A stretch of DNA of 64,000 nucleotides, from contig WQXU01000001.1 in the NCBI GenBank assembly GCA_009781635.1, positions 124,001 through 188,000 on the forward strand. The letters run 5' to 3'. The stretch is from Treponema sp. GTDB lineage: Bacteria > Spirochaetota > Spirochaetia > Treponematales > Breznakiellaceae. A program made the translations under genes and the position numbers. The notes beneath the pieces were generated by a model. It saw only the letters and a list, made by a program, of their open reading frames with translations. It was not told where the DNA came from and made no database searches. This document shows positions 43,763-53,221 of this stretch, piece by piece (position 1 is the stretch's first letter; the number at the start of each line of letters is the position of its first letter).

Positions 43763-45196
43763 ATGGATGAGCTGTCCATCCGCAATATCAGGCTCTCCAT
43801 GTGGCCTGTGCTTTTTATTTTTCCGCTTTCCGTCATAATCGGAGACTTGCGTTATTTTGATTTAAAAATTATCGCTGCGGGTTTTCAATCATATGAACTT
43901 ATGCTTTATCCCCTGGGACTTGGCTGGCTTTTTAGTATATTTTTTCCAAAACGTTTTATAATTCATCTTCTGCGTATATCGGCAGTCTGCTCTGCACTGC
44001 TTTTGCCTTTTCAGTTTTTACTAACAAATGACATGGCGCTTCTTGGCGCATTCATGGCTTTCCAGTTTTTTAACGGAATATGCGCTTCCTGCGCTTTCTT
44101 TCTTTTTTGTTTCAGATTAAATAATGTCGAGCGTCTTTTTGGAATGTCCCTGATTCTTTTTTATTACGGATTTTATTATACAATCTGGCGGGCATTCGAA
44201 ATTGTTCAGTCAGTTGGAAAGGCATGGGGCGGCCCTGTTGTAATGCTGATCTACCTTGTTGTGGTTTTCTGCCTTCATAAGGCAAAGGATGAAGTTCAGC
44301 CCGGGCTTAGAGTATATTCAAACACAGAAGACGGCGCCTTTCTTGATGAAATCTCGGATACTGCGGACGGCAAAGGATCGGGAGCACGTCTTGTTATCGG
44401 CCTTCATATTGTTTATTACACGATAATGTGCATGATAAACTACATTGAATGGGCGGAAAATATTGTTTACAGCCTGCCCTACGGGCTTGGTTCATTTGCT
44501 TCCATTGCGCTTATCATTTTTATAATGCTTTTGATTAACCGCAGCGCGCTTTACATATGGCTTATGTATCTTGTTTTTACGCTTTTTGGGATGTGCATTC
44601 TTATTTATGATTCTCAATTTACCCATTTTACAGGATCCCTTGTTTACGGCCTTGGAGACGGCCTTGGCTATATTATTATCTATTATCTTTGCGCAGGAGC
44701 AATCAAACGCAGCAAATCATTTAAAATGTTCAAGCTTTACTGTATTGTTTTCTTTATTGAATATTTTATTATTTCCGGCATTTTTACCCAGGCCTTCGGG
44801 AATTTTAAAGGCCCAAATCACCTTTTGGCTCTTGGCGTTGTTCTTGTGTTAAGTTCAGTTTGTTTTCTGCTGCTTCCTGTTATGCAAAAGAAGCTGTTTG
44901 AGGCGGACTGGACAGACGGCATATATCTTCATGATGTTGTCAAGTACACACGTTCCCTTGAAGAAACGCAGGCAATAAACAAAAACGATAATCTGAATCT
45001 TACAAGCCGCGAACAGGAAATTTTCACCATGCTGCTTACCGGCATGAATCCAAAAGAAATCGCCTATACCCTTAAAGTAAGCTATTATACAGTGGATTTC
45101 CACCGTAAAAATTTATACCGCAAACTCGGCATACAAAGCAGGGCGGAACTTTTTGCAAGATACGCCCATAAAGTAAATCACACCCACGCAGGATAA
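43763..45196 (+). CDS. Membrane-integrated LuxR-type transcription regulator
   Basis: The first 370 residues form about ten to twelve hydrophobic spans (WPVLFIFPLSVIIGDL, GFYYTIWRAFEIV, LALGVVLVLSSVCFLLL and others) and the last 70 a LuxR/GerE HTH: LTSREQEIFTMLLTGMNPKEI, YYTVDFHRKNLYRKLG, QSRAELFARY. Membrane-bound one-component regulators of this kind are known from several anaerobes; the signal sensed is unknown. The gene lies between the exporter and an ACT-domain gene and has its own promoter. Confidence 0.85.
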   Translation: MDELSIRNIRLSMWPVLFIFPLSVIIGDLRYFDLKIIAAGFQSYELMLYPLGLGWLFSIFFPKRFIIHLLRISAVCSALLLPFQFLLTNDMALLGAFMAFQFFNGICASCAFFLFCFRLNNVERLFGMSLILFYYGFYYTIWRAFEIVQSVGKAWGGPVVMLIYLVVVFCLHKAKDEVQPGLRVYSNTEDGAFLDEISDTADGKGSGARLVIGLHIVYYTIMCMINYIEWAENIVYSLPYGLGSFASIALIIFIMLLINRSALYIWLMYLVFTLFGMCILIYDSQFTHFTGSLVYGLGDGLGYIIIYYLCAGAIKRSKSFKMFKLYCIVFFIEYFIISGIFTQAFGNFKGPNHLLALGVVLVLSSVCFLLLPVMQKKLFEADWTDGIYLHDVVKYTRSLEETQAINKNDNLNLTSREQEIFTMLLTGMNPKEIAYTLKVSYYTVDFHRKNLYRKLGIQSRAELFARYAHKVNHTHAG

Positions 45197-45206
45197 AAAA
45201 ATACCC

Positions 45207-45584
45207 TTGATAGAACTTGAGTTACTTAAAGATGAATATTCAATATACAAATTTTCACCTGACTTTGATTTAATAGATTATGCAAAAGAAGAAGCTTTTT
45301 TTTCCCTTACAAAAACCAAAGACGAGTTATCTGCAGTAGCTAAAGAGAATACGCTTTCCGGTTTTATAAAAGAAGAGAATGGCTGGAAAATCCTGAAAAT
45401 AAACGGAATACTTGATTTTTCACTTACTGGAATACTAAGTAAAATAAGCAGTGTTCTGGCTGATGAAAATATCAGTATTTTTGTTATATCAACATTCAAT
45501 ACTGATTATATAATGATAAAAAATGAAAATATAAACAAGGCAGTAAACGCATTAAGAAAATCCGGTTACAGTATTATTGTTTAA
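45207..45584 (+). CDS. ACT-domain protein (aspartate-kinase-like ACT)
   Basis: The 125-residue protein carries an ACT fold in its second half: GILDFSLTGILSKISSVLADENISIFVISTFNTDYIMIK in consecutive strands and helix, then INKAVNALRKSGYSIIV. The pattern matches the small stand-alone ACT proteins that bind amino acids. The start is TTG at 45207, 10 bases after the LuxR gene stop, so the two may form one transcript. Confidence 0.82.
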   Translation: MIELELLKDEYSIYKFSPDFDLIDYAKEEAFFSLTKTKDELSAVAKENTLSGFIKEENGWKILKINGILDFSLTGILSKISSVLADENISIFVISTFNTDYIMIKNENINKAVNALRKSGYSIIV

Positions 45585-45586
45585 AA

Positions 45587-46186
45587 TTACCTGCGCAATA
45601 CAAAGGATAAAACAAGAGGAACGTTGGTTACAGCCAGTAAAGCAAAGCCAAACAAAGTCTGCTGGGAAAAGAAAGCCCAATAAGTTGCGGCGGCGGATAC
45701 CGGTAAAATCAACATGCAAAGAACACAGATAATGGAAATTAAAATATTATAGCTTTCGAGCATCCAGTTAATAAAAAACGGAATACCGGATGCAAGCGCC
45801 GTCCATAATACCGGAACCAATATCAGAAGGATTGGATCATTAAAAGCGCTCCAGCCAAGAGCTCTCAGAGCGCCGACAGGAATCAGCCAAAGAAGCGCAA
45901 AATTTGCAAAATCACCGCCGCCGGAAAGACCCCGGAAAAGCATCATTAAAAAATAAATAAAAAGCGGAATAATAACAGCAAGGCTTACAAGATCTATAAA
46001 ACCAAAAAGAAAACGTGAGAATCCAAAACCTCCCGGACTTACAAGATAGCCCAGGAAGAATTGAATTATTGCCGTTATGCTTCCCAATAACAGCGCCCAT
46101 ACGCTGCCTGACAAGTTACTATCCCCGACTATTGAACGGCGAAGAAGATAAAACAGCGGAACCCACAACAGGCAAAAAATACTCAT
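45587..46186 (-). CDS. Polytopic membrane protein, unknown function
   Basis: The 199-residue protein has five to six hydrophobic spans (IFCLLWVPLFYLL, WALLLGSITAIIQFFLGYL, LAVIIPLFIYFLMMLF, LLILVPVLWTALASGI, ILISIICVLCMLIL) and no recognisable motif. It overlaps the tpiA stop by 4 bases and is the last gene of the glycolytic operon; its stop lies 2 bases from that of the ACT gene on the other strand. I do not recognise the family. Confidence 0.7.
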   Translation of the reverse strand: MSIFCLLWVPLFYLLRRSIVGDSNLSGSVWALLLGSITAIIQFFLGYLVSPGGFGFSRFLFGFIDLVSLAVIIPLFIYFLMMLFRGLSGGGDFANFALLWLIPVGALRALGWSAFNDPILLILVPVLWTALASGIPFFINWMLESYNILISIICVLCMLILPVSAAATYWAFFSQQTLFGFALLAVTNVPLVLSFVLRR

Positions 46187-46938
46187 GATTTAAATTTTGC
46201 AATAGGTATAAATGTATCAGTTTTTAATGAAGCGCCGCCGACAAGCGCGCCGTCAATATTTTCCATTGCCATAAGCTGCGCGGCATTTTCAGGTTTTACA
46301 GAACCGCCGTATTGAATAATTATTTTGGAAGCTGCATCTTCGCCGTAAAGGCGCGCGATTACCCTGCGTACAAAAGCATGAACTGCTTCCGCATCCTGCG
46401 GCGTGGCGGTCTTCCCTGTGCCAATTGCCCAGACAGGCTCGTAAGCGATAACGACATTCCCAAGATCAGATACGCTTACCCCTTCCAGGCCTTTAACAAT
46501 CTGCCTTTCGCAAACTTCTTCCACCTTGCCGTCTTCGCGCTCCTGCAAGAGTTCACCGATGCAAAGAATAACTTCAAAACCGTGTTTAAGGGCAAGCTTT
46601 ACTTTTTTATTAATAAGCGCGTCATCTTCCATATAGACATGACGTCTTTCCGAGTGTCCTAAAATGACAGTTTGCACGCCAAGATCCTTAAGCTGCAATA
46701 CAGAAACTTCACCTGTATGCGCGCCCTGCTCTTCGGATGCGCAGTTCTGCGCTCCAAGGCGGATGTTTGTGCCTTCGGTTATTGCCGAGACAGTTTCAAG
46801 CAGGGTAAAGGATGGTGCAACAAGATACTTATGCATGCCGTCCCTTAGCTGATTTACAAATTCCGCAGCCAGTTGCGCGGCATCATTGCGGGTAAGATGC
46901 ATTTTCCAGTTACCCGCCATATAATAATATCTACTCAT
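46183..46938 (-). CDS. tpiA: Triosephosphate isomerase
   Basis: Interconverts dihydroxyacetone phosphate and glyceraldehyde 3-phosphate. The 251-residue barrel has MAGNWKMHLTRNDA (Lys), the catalytic His in VILGHSERRHVY, the catalytic Glu in VIAYEPVWAIGTGKTAT, the loop and IIQYGGSVKPENAAQL. It is translated in overlap with a 30-codon frame upstream and belongs to the gap-pgk-tpiA operon. Confidence 0.96.
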   Translation of the reverse strand: MSRYYYMAGNWKMHLTRNDAAQLAAEFVNQLRDGMHKYLVAPSFTLLETVSAITEGTNIRLGAQNCASEEQGAHTGEVSVLQLKDLGVQTVILGHSERRHVYMEDDALINKKVKLALKHGFEVILCIGELLQEREDGKVEEVCERQIVKGLEGVSVSDLGNVVIAYEPVWAIGTGKTATPQDAEAVHAFVRRVIARLYGEDAASKIIIQYGGSVKPENAAQLMAMENIDGALVGGASLKTDTFIPIAKFKS

Positions 46939-47023
46939 AATGTTTCCTTAAAAGACGAGCTATCATAAAAAGAGAAATACCAATAATCAATAATGATATA
47001 CTGACTATTAATTGAAATATCAT
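46931..47023 (-). CDS. 30-residue membrane peptide upstream of tpiA
   Basis: The ATG at 47023 follows a strong RBS, GGAGGTTAAA, which is built from the last codons of the preceding gene. The product has one hydrophobic span (FQLIVSISLLIIGISLFMI) and a basic tail RLLRKHYE. Its last 8 bases overlap the tpiA start, so it could couple tpiA translation to the upstream gene. No family is known to me; it is too short for most annotation pipelines. Confidence 0.6.
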   Translation of the reverse strand: MIFQLIVSISLLIIGISLFMIARLLRKHYE

Positions 47024-47024
47024 T

Positions 47025-47207
47025 TTAACCTCCAAAAACTAAATTATAGATAATTTCTGCAATACCTATAATTGCCAAAACACTTACTACAGCTCCTGCA
47101 ACTTCAAGAATCCTTAAAAAAATATTTTTTGGCTTTTTCATAAATGCCAATATTTCATCAAGCGTATCACTGATATGCTGCAGGATCTTATACTCCTCAT
47201 TTTCCAT
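47025..47207 (-). CDS. 60-residue single-span protein in glycolytic operon
   Basis: The start MENEEYKILQHISDTLDEILAF is an acidic amphipathic helix, followed by a basic KKPKN stretch and a hydrophobic span (LEVAGAVVSVLAIIGIAEIIY). The layout suggests a cytoplasmic helix tethered to the membrane. It begins 2 bases after the pgk stop. I do not recognise the family. Conservation of position next to pgk and tpiA in other treponemes would support a role linked to glycolysis. Confidence 0.7.
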   Translation of the reverse strand: MENEEYKILQHISDTLDEILAFMKKPKNIFLRILEVAGAVVSVLAIIGIAEIIYNLVFGG

Positions 47208-47209
47208 CC

Positions 47210-48472
47210 TTATCCTCTGCAGACTTCAATGCCGGGAAGCTTTTTGCCTTCCAGCAGTTCCAAAGACGCGCCGCCGCCTGTAGAGACATGGCTCATCTTG
47301 TCTGCAAGAGCGAATTTATTGACAGCCGCAACTGAATCGCCTCCGCCAACTACTGTGATGGCTCCTCTTCCTGTTGCCTCCGCTACAAGTTTGGCAACTT
47401 CCTGCGTGCCTTTTGCAAAAGCGTCAAACTCAAAAACGCCTACAGGGCCGTTCCATACAATGGTTTTAGCTCCAGCGATTACTTCCCTGTATTTTGCGAC
47501 AGTTTTTGGTCCAACATCAAGTCCCATTAAATCGTCCGGAAGATCTAGTGAATCAACCGCAACTGCTTCCGCGCCTGCGTCAAATTTCTGCGCTCCGATA
47601 TGATCAAGCGGAAGAACAATTTCCACATTCGCAGCTGCCGCCGCATCAAGAATATTTTTTGCTGTCTGGATATGATCATCCTCGACTAAAGACTTCCCGA
47701 TTTTTTTACCCTGCGCTTTAAGGAAGGTATAGGCCATACCGCCGCCAATAACAAGGGCTGCAGAATTTTTAAGAAGGCTTTCCAGAACCGCGATTTTAGA
47801 AGATACTTTCGCGCCGCCTATAATTGCAACTAATGGTTTCTGCGGAGATGTAACAATCGGTTCAAGGTAATTTACTTCTTTTTCCATCAAGAAACCCGCT
47901 ACAGACACCGGCACAAATTTGGCAATGGATGCAGTTGAGGCATGATCGCGATGAGCAGTACCAAATGCGTCATTTACAAACACATCGCCGTAAGTTGCAA
48001 GTTCTTTTGCAAGCTTGTCCAAATCGGCAGCTTCCTTGGCTGTCTCCTCTTTGTGAAAACGGGTATTTTCAAGCATGATAACAGAGCCGTCGGCCTGGCT
48101 TTCTATGAATGCCTTTTTTCCGTAGCAGCTGTCTTCGCCTGCAAAAATTACAGGTTTGCCAAGCTTGTTTTGTAAATATGCGGCGACAGGAGCCATGCGG
48201 TGCTTGCCCTTAATGTATGCATCTTCATCAAAGGATTTACCGTCTTTTTCGGCTTTTTCCCTTGCCTTCTTCGCGTCCTTTGAAGGATCTCCCAGATGAG
48301 ACATTAATGTAAGGGACTTTACTCCCTGCTGCAGAATATATTGAATGGTAGGAATAGCGGCAGTTATGCGGGTATCATCCTGCACTACGCCGTCTTTCAT
48401 CGGTACATTAAAATCAACGCGCATTATTACCCGTTTGTTTTTTAAATCAACGGATTTAACAGTTTTAATCAT
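47210..48472 (-). CDS. pgk: Phosphoglycerate kinase
   Basis: Makes ATP from 1,3-bisphosphoglycerate. The 420-residue two-lobed enzyme has VIMRVDFNVPMKDG, SLTLMSHLGDPSK, VFVNDAFGTAHRDHAST, AIIGGAKVSSKIAVLESLL, GGGMAYTFLKAQGKKIG and TVVGGGDSVAAV. It stands downstream of gap with a G-rich/C-rich repeat between, in a lower-glycolysis operon. Confidence 0.96.
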   Translation of the reverse strand: MIKTVKSVDLKNKRVIMRVDFNVPMKDGVVQDDTRITAAIPTIQYILQQGVKSLTLMSHLGDPSKDAKKAREKAEKDGKSFDEDAYIKGKHRMAPVAAYLQNKLGKPVIFAGEDSCYGKKAFIESQADGSVIMLENTRFHKEETAKEAADLDKLAKELATYGDVFVNDAFGTAHRDHASTASIAKFVPVSVAGFLMEKEVNYLEPIVTSPQKPLVAIIGGAKVSSKIAVLESLLKNSAALVIGGGMAYTFLKAQGKKIGKSLVEDDHIQTAKNILDAAAAANVEIVLPLDHIGAQKFDAGAEAVAVDSLDLPDDLMGLDVGPKTVAKYREVIAGAKTIVWNGPVGVFEFDAFAKGTQEVAKLVAEATGRGAITVVGGGDSVAAVNKFALADKMSHVSTGGGASLELLEGKKLPGIEVCRG

Positions 48473-48494
48473 TATTTATTTTCTCCCCAAAAAA

Positions 48495-48642
48495 TGGGGA
48501 GTAGGGAGTGGGGAGTGGGGAGTGGGGAGTGGGGAGTGGGGAGTGGGGAGTGGGGAGTGGGGTTTAAAACAATAAACCCTATTCCCTATTCCCTATTCCC
48601 TATTCCCTATTCCCCATTCCCCATTCCCTAATCCCTGCTCCC
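48495..48642. repeat. G-rich/C-rich inverted minisatellite, copy 2
   Basis: The left arm (48495-48562) repeats GGGGAGTGGGGAGT-type units almost perfectly, and the right arm (48577-48642) repeats CCCTATTCCCTATTCC. The arms are largely complementary around TTTAAAACAATAAA. It fills the gap between gap and pgk, as copy 1 fills fliG-fliH. On the plus-strand DNA the G-runs could form quadruplexes; the mRNA from the minus strand would have a large hairpin. Confidence 0.85.
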
Positions 48643-48655
48643 TGACACTTACGAA

Positions 48656-49773
<1,118 letters not shown>

Positions 49774-49855
49774 TTAGTGATTATAGGGCCTTATTATGTA
49801 TTGCAAGGCCAGGGACAATTAAGGATTCTGGCCTTAAAGTAATTTACTTTACCAA

Positions 49856-50521
49856 TTAAACCTGAATACCCTTAGATTCTTGTTCAATCGTAGTTGCATC
49901 TCCATGTCCGGGATAAACTTTGATACTACTTTCCATTGCAAAAAGACGGCGGAGACTTTCGCAGATTTGTTTCTCATTTCCGCCTGGCAGGTCGGTGCGG
50001 CCGTAACCTCTCTGAAAAAGAGTATCGCCTGTAAAAAGAACGCCATTTTCCCTGTCCCAGAAAGCCATGCTTCCCGGAGTATGCCCGGGAATATGAAGCG
50101 CTGTAAATGGGCCTATTGTACTTCCCTCTTCAAGAATGATGTCCGCAGACGGCATTCCGGGAAAGGCGTTCCAGTAATAATCCAGTATTGATGCATCTCC
50201 CATTGCCGCTTTCATGCTCTGTTTGTGCGTATTGTAGGCATCAGGACCAAGGTAATTTGCATCCAGACTGTGAATGGCAATTTTTACATCGTCTTTAAAT
50301 ACATTTTTTAACTGCGGTACAGCGCAGATATGGTCAAAATGACCGTGAGTCAGTAATATATACTCAGGCTTTAAAGGCCCTGAGTTTATGTTTTTCAAAG
50401 CGGATATAATCACATCTGCCTCATCGCCGGGATCGATGATTGCGGCACAGCCGTCTGCATACGGATATATCCAGCAATTGGTTGAAACAGGACCTACAAC
50501 CGACAAAAGCGGATATTTCAT
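49856..50521 (-). CDS. Metallo-beta-lactamase-fold hydrolase (glyoxalase II-like)
   Basis: The protein (221 residues from ATG 50521) has the metal motif LLTHGHFDHICAV (HxHxDH), a second ligand in HIPGHTPGSMAFWD, the Asp in LFTGDTLFQRGYGRTDLPGG and a final His in VYPGHGDATTIEQE. This branch includes YcbL-type thioesterases with glyoxalase II-like activity. A start at 50569 is possible, but ATG 50521 begins the conserved MKYPLLSVVGPVSTNCWIY. Its start overlaps the divergent membrane protein gene. Confidence 0.88.
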   Translation of the reverse strand: MKYPLLSVVGPVSTNCWIYPYADGCAAIIDPGDEADVIISALKNINSGPLKPEYILLTHGHFDHICAVPQLKNVFKDDVKIAIHSLDANYLGPDAYNTHKQSMKAAMGDASILDYYWNAFPGMPSADIILEEGSTIGPFTALHIPGHTPGSMAFWDRENGVLFTGDTLFQRGYGRTDLPGGNEKQICESLRRLFAMESSIKVYPGHGDATTIEQESKGIQV

Positions 50522-51456
50522 GGAGGGATAATAGCACGAGGCTTTCAATTTTACTAGGCATACTGTCAATTGTTGTCTTCTGGTACGCTCTTGTTCCCAT
50601 TACAGGCGGTTTTTTTAACCGATACAAATGGAGAAAGTTCAGAAACCGTTTTAACAATATGCGCTTAAGTCCGCTTCTTTGTTACCGTCAATACCGTCAG
50701 TTAAATAATGAGGGCGGCATTTTCCGCTTTACTGGAAATATCGAATCCATAACAGACGGACATACGCTCTGGGTAAGAGGCGATGATCTTACAATCGCCG
50801 TTTCTCTTTTAAAGACCAACTGCTTTCTTTTACCCCTGCATCAGGGGAGCGCTTTTCCGGACGCTCCTGAGCAAATACGCTGGAACCGTGTTTCTACATT
50901 AACGGAAGGTTTAAAAGTTTTCATTGGCGGCCAGCTGAAGATGCAGGATAACAGATTGATATTCGCCTCTTCCAAAGAGCTTCCTTTAACCGTAATTTTT
51001 TACAGCTGCCCCGATACTGAACTTCCGCAGACTATTATCCGCGCTGCAAGAACGCGTAATGAATACTGGAACAGTATAACACCTGTTTCTTTAGTAACAG
51101 GCGCGCTCATTTTAGTTTACATTGCAGCTTCCTTTCTTGGCCGCCCGGCATTCCGTCTTACTGTAATTACCGCGTTAGCTGCCATTTTTATCCCTATTCT
51201 TCCTGTTTTTCCGCCCGGGTTTTTACTTACAGTCTTCTACAGAAGGATAACGGAGGCTTCAAGGGAATCAAGGGCACACTGGGATCTTGCCCGTTTCGGC
51301 CTTTTGCAGGGCGCGTCAAAAAACTCCGCAAGGCGTTATGCGATCCGCGCCTATACGCTGGAAGCGCTTGCATGGGCATTAATGCTATTGGGAATTTTTA
51401 TAAACCTTACTTTTATTTTCCTGATTTTACTTTTATTCCAGGTAATTTCATTCTGA
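50440..51456 (+). CDS. Membrane protein of unknown function
   Basis: The open frame gives up to 338 residues from a TTG, but the first about 28 codons run antisense through the MBL gene. The hydrophobic N-terminal span (LSILLGILSIVVFWYALVPI) suggests the true start lies near 50536-50560, although no ATG, GTG or TTG is well placed after GGAGGG at 50522. The middle (about 80-200) is a soluble domain with FRFTGNIESITDGHTLWVRGDDL, an OB-like pattern; two or three spans follow. I do not recognise the family. Confidence 0.6.
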   Translation: MRHSRLHTDISSNWLKQDLQPTKADISWRDNSTRLSILLGILSIVVFWYALVPITGGFFNRYKWRKFRNRFNNMRLSPLLCYRQYRQLNNEGGIFRFTGNIESITDGHTLWVRGDDLTIAVSLLKTNCFLLPLHQGSAFPDAPEQIRWNRVSTLTEGLKVFIGGQLKMQDNRLIFASSKELPLTVIFYSCPDTELPQTIIRAARTRNEYWNSITPVSLVTGALILVYIAASFLGRPAFRLTVITALAAIFIPILPVFPPGFLLTVFYRRITEASRESRAHWDLARFGLLQGASKNSARRYAIRAYTLEALAWALMLLGIFINLTFIFLILLLFQVISF

Positions 51457-51500
51457 TTTAAATGTTCAAAAAAAAGCGCAGAGGACTTTGAATTCTTCTT

Positions 51501-52034
51501 TTATTCGTTTTCATTTTCCTGAGACTTGGGTTTTGCGTAGTTGACTGTCAGCGTCCTGCCGCGAAACTTAATCCCAGTAATTTTTTGAATAATTTCATCA
51601 GCCTTGGAGCTTCTGACCTGTACAAATGAATAATTATCAAGGATTCTTATAATGCCTATATCCTCTCTTGCGGCCGATGTTTTAGACATTATAAGAGTTA
51701 TAACCTCTCTTGGAAAAAGACGCCGGTTCTTGCCTATGCTGATAAAAAGCCTTTTTGCTTCATCTTCGTTTAAAGTGATTTCAACCACTGGCTTTTCCGG
51801 CGCGGCTTTTGTTTTCCTGCCTTTTAAAAACGGTTTTTTTTCCGCAGGCCCTGCCTTTGGAGTTTCCAGTTTGTCATAGTACATGAAAAGCCATGCAGCC
51901 GCCATAGACCTTTTAAAAAAAGAGATTTCTTTTCTATATAACTTGTGGTATTCATGCAGCTCTTTTACATCTGCCTCTTCCTGCATTCTTTCCAGGACTG
52001 TTTCAAGATTTCTTTTTGCTTTTTCCTTATCCAA
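51501..52034 (-). CDS. DbpA-type RNA-binding domain protein
   Basis: The last 80 residues (KRLFISIGKNRRLFPREVITLIM, AAREDIGIIRILDNYSFVQV, ADEIIQKITGIKFRGRTLTVNYAKP) match the C-terminal RNA-binding domain of DEAD-box helicase DbpA/CsdA, which recognises 23S rRNA. No helicase domain is present. The first 90 residues are charged and helical with a Lys-rich linker. A stand-alone protein of this kind may assist ribosome assembly. The gene lies just downstream of the GH43 gene. Confidence 0.82.
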   Translation of the reverse strand: MDKEKAKRNLETVLERMQEEADVKELHEYHKLYRKEISFFKRSMAAAWLFMYYDKLETPKAGPAEKKPFLKGRKTKAAPEKPVVEITLNEDEAKRLFISIGKNRRLFPREVITLIMSKTSAAREDIGIIRILDNYSFVQVRSSKADEIIQKITGIKFRGRTLTVNYAKPKSQENENE

Positions 52035-52050
52035 TTTTTATTCCCTATTC

Positions 52051-53016
52051 TCAGTTCCCGCCGCCGTCTATTGTCTGTATCGAGCCGTCGGCATTGTATT
52101 TTAACTCTGTCACTTTAAGGCTTCTAAGCCATGTTTTGCCGCCTGAGGGAACACAGTCGTGATGAAACAAATACCACTTGCCCTTAAATTCTGTTATACA
52201 ATGATGCGTTGTCCAGCCGCAAACAGGCGTCAATACTACTCCCTGATACGTAAAAGGCCCGTATGGATTATCGCCTGTAGCATAGCAAATTAAATGAGTA
52301 TCGCCTGTTGAATATGAAAAATAATATTTACCATTATATTTATGCACCCAGGCCGCCTCAAAATACCTGCGAGCGGTATCGCCTGCGGTAATTGGGCTGC
52401 CGTCCTTATCGAGTATAACAATGGGCCTCGGATCTTCTGCAAACTGGAGCATATCATCGCTAAGTTTTGCTACCCGCGGGCAAATCGCAGGTTCATCACT
52501 TGCAGGATAGGTTGCGCCGTTTTCAAGCGCCTTATTGTCCTTGTATCTCTGAAGCTGGCCGCCCCAGATACCGCCAAAATAAAAATAATATTCGTTTTTT
52601 TCTTCAAGAATGCTGTAATCGATGCTGTAACTGCCGCGCATCGGATCCGGCTGCGGAATAAAAGGACCTTCCGGGCGGTCAGAAATGGCTACACCCGTGC
52701 GGAATACATCATTTTTATCTTTAAGCGGAAAATACAGATAATATTTACCGTTTTTATGCGCAACATCACCATCCCATAACTGGCGGCCTGCCCAGGGAAT
52801 ATCCTTAACATCGAGCGCAACGCCATGATCTGTCACTTCGCCGTTTTCTACATCATCCATAGAAAAGACATGGTAGTCTTTCATGTTGAAATGATCGCCG
52901 CTGTCATTTTCGGGTACACCGCTTTCCCAGTCGTGGGAAGGATAGATATACAACTTGCCGTTAAAAACATGGACAGAAGGGTCTGCCATGTAGTCGTTTG
53001 GTACTAAATATCTCAT
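52051..53016 (-). CDS. Glycoside hydrolase family 43 enzyme
   Basis: A five-bladed beta-propeller with the start MADPSVHVFNGKLYIYPSHD (catalytic base Asp in ADPSV), LWDGDVAHKNGKYYLYFPL, IDYSILEEKNEYYFYFGG (Asp that tunes pKa), YFEAAWVHKYNGKYYFSYS with the acid Glu in EAAW, and GWTTHHCITEFKGKWYLFHHD. GH43 members act on arabinose- or xylose-containing glycans. No signal peptide is present, so it would act on imported oligosaccharides. It lies alone, without transporter genes nearby. Confidence 0.9.
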   Translation of the reverse strand: MRYLVPNDYMADPSVHVFNGKLYIYPSHDWESGVPENDSGDHFNMKDYHVFSMDDVENGEVTDHGVALDVKDIPWAGRQLWDGDVAHKNGKYYLYFPLKDKNDVFRTGVAISDRPEGPFIPQPDPMRGSYSIDYSILEEKNEYYFYFGGIWGGQLQRYKDNKALENGATYPASDEPAICPRVAKLSDDMLQFAEDPRPIVILDKDGSPITAGDTARRYFEAAWVHKYNGKYYFSYSTGDTHLICYATGDNPYGPFTYQGVVLTPVCGWTTHHCITEFKGKWYLFHHDCVPSGGKTWLRSLKVTELKYNADGSIQTIDGGGN

Positions 53017-53076
53017 GAGCTTAAGATAGCAGGAAAAACCAATTCATGCAAGGGATAATTTTTGACCCAACTTTTC

Positions 53077-53115
53077 CGTTTTCATAGAATCCGCGGCGTT
53101 CCGGTACTCTGGGTT
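53077..53115 (+). pseudogene. 39-bp relic of an internal valS segment
   Basis: The 39 bases match 54650-54688 within valS at 35 positions and in frame would encode RFHRIRGVPVLWV against RFHRMRGVPVLWV. Three of four differences are synonymous; the fourth is Met to Ile. Matching stops abruptly at both ends. It lies between the GH43 gene and the promoter of the basic-protein module, so the module is framed by relic and real valS. Confidence 0.7.
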
Positions 53116-53141
53116 AGATTTTTTAACGTAATACGCCACCC

Positions 53142-53170
53142 TTGACAATTTTCTTAAAATGTGATATAAA
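53142..53170 (+). promoter_or_regulatory. Strong promoter of the basic-protein module
   Basis: TTGACA (53142-53147), a 17-base spacer and TATAAA (53165-53170), one mismatch from consensus. A leader of about 45 bases ends in AAAGGAGGAG before the ATG at 53222. Confidence 0.8.
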
Positions 53171-53221
53171 AGCATAACAATACTAAAAAAATTGCACTTA
53201 AAACAAAGGAGGAGTATAAAA

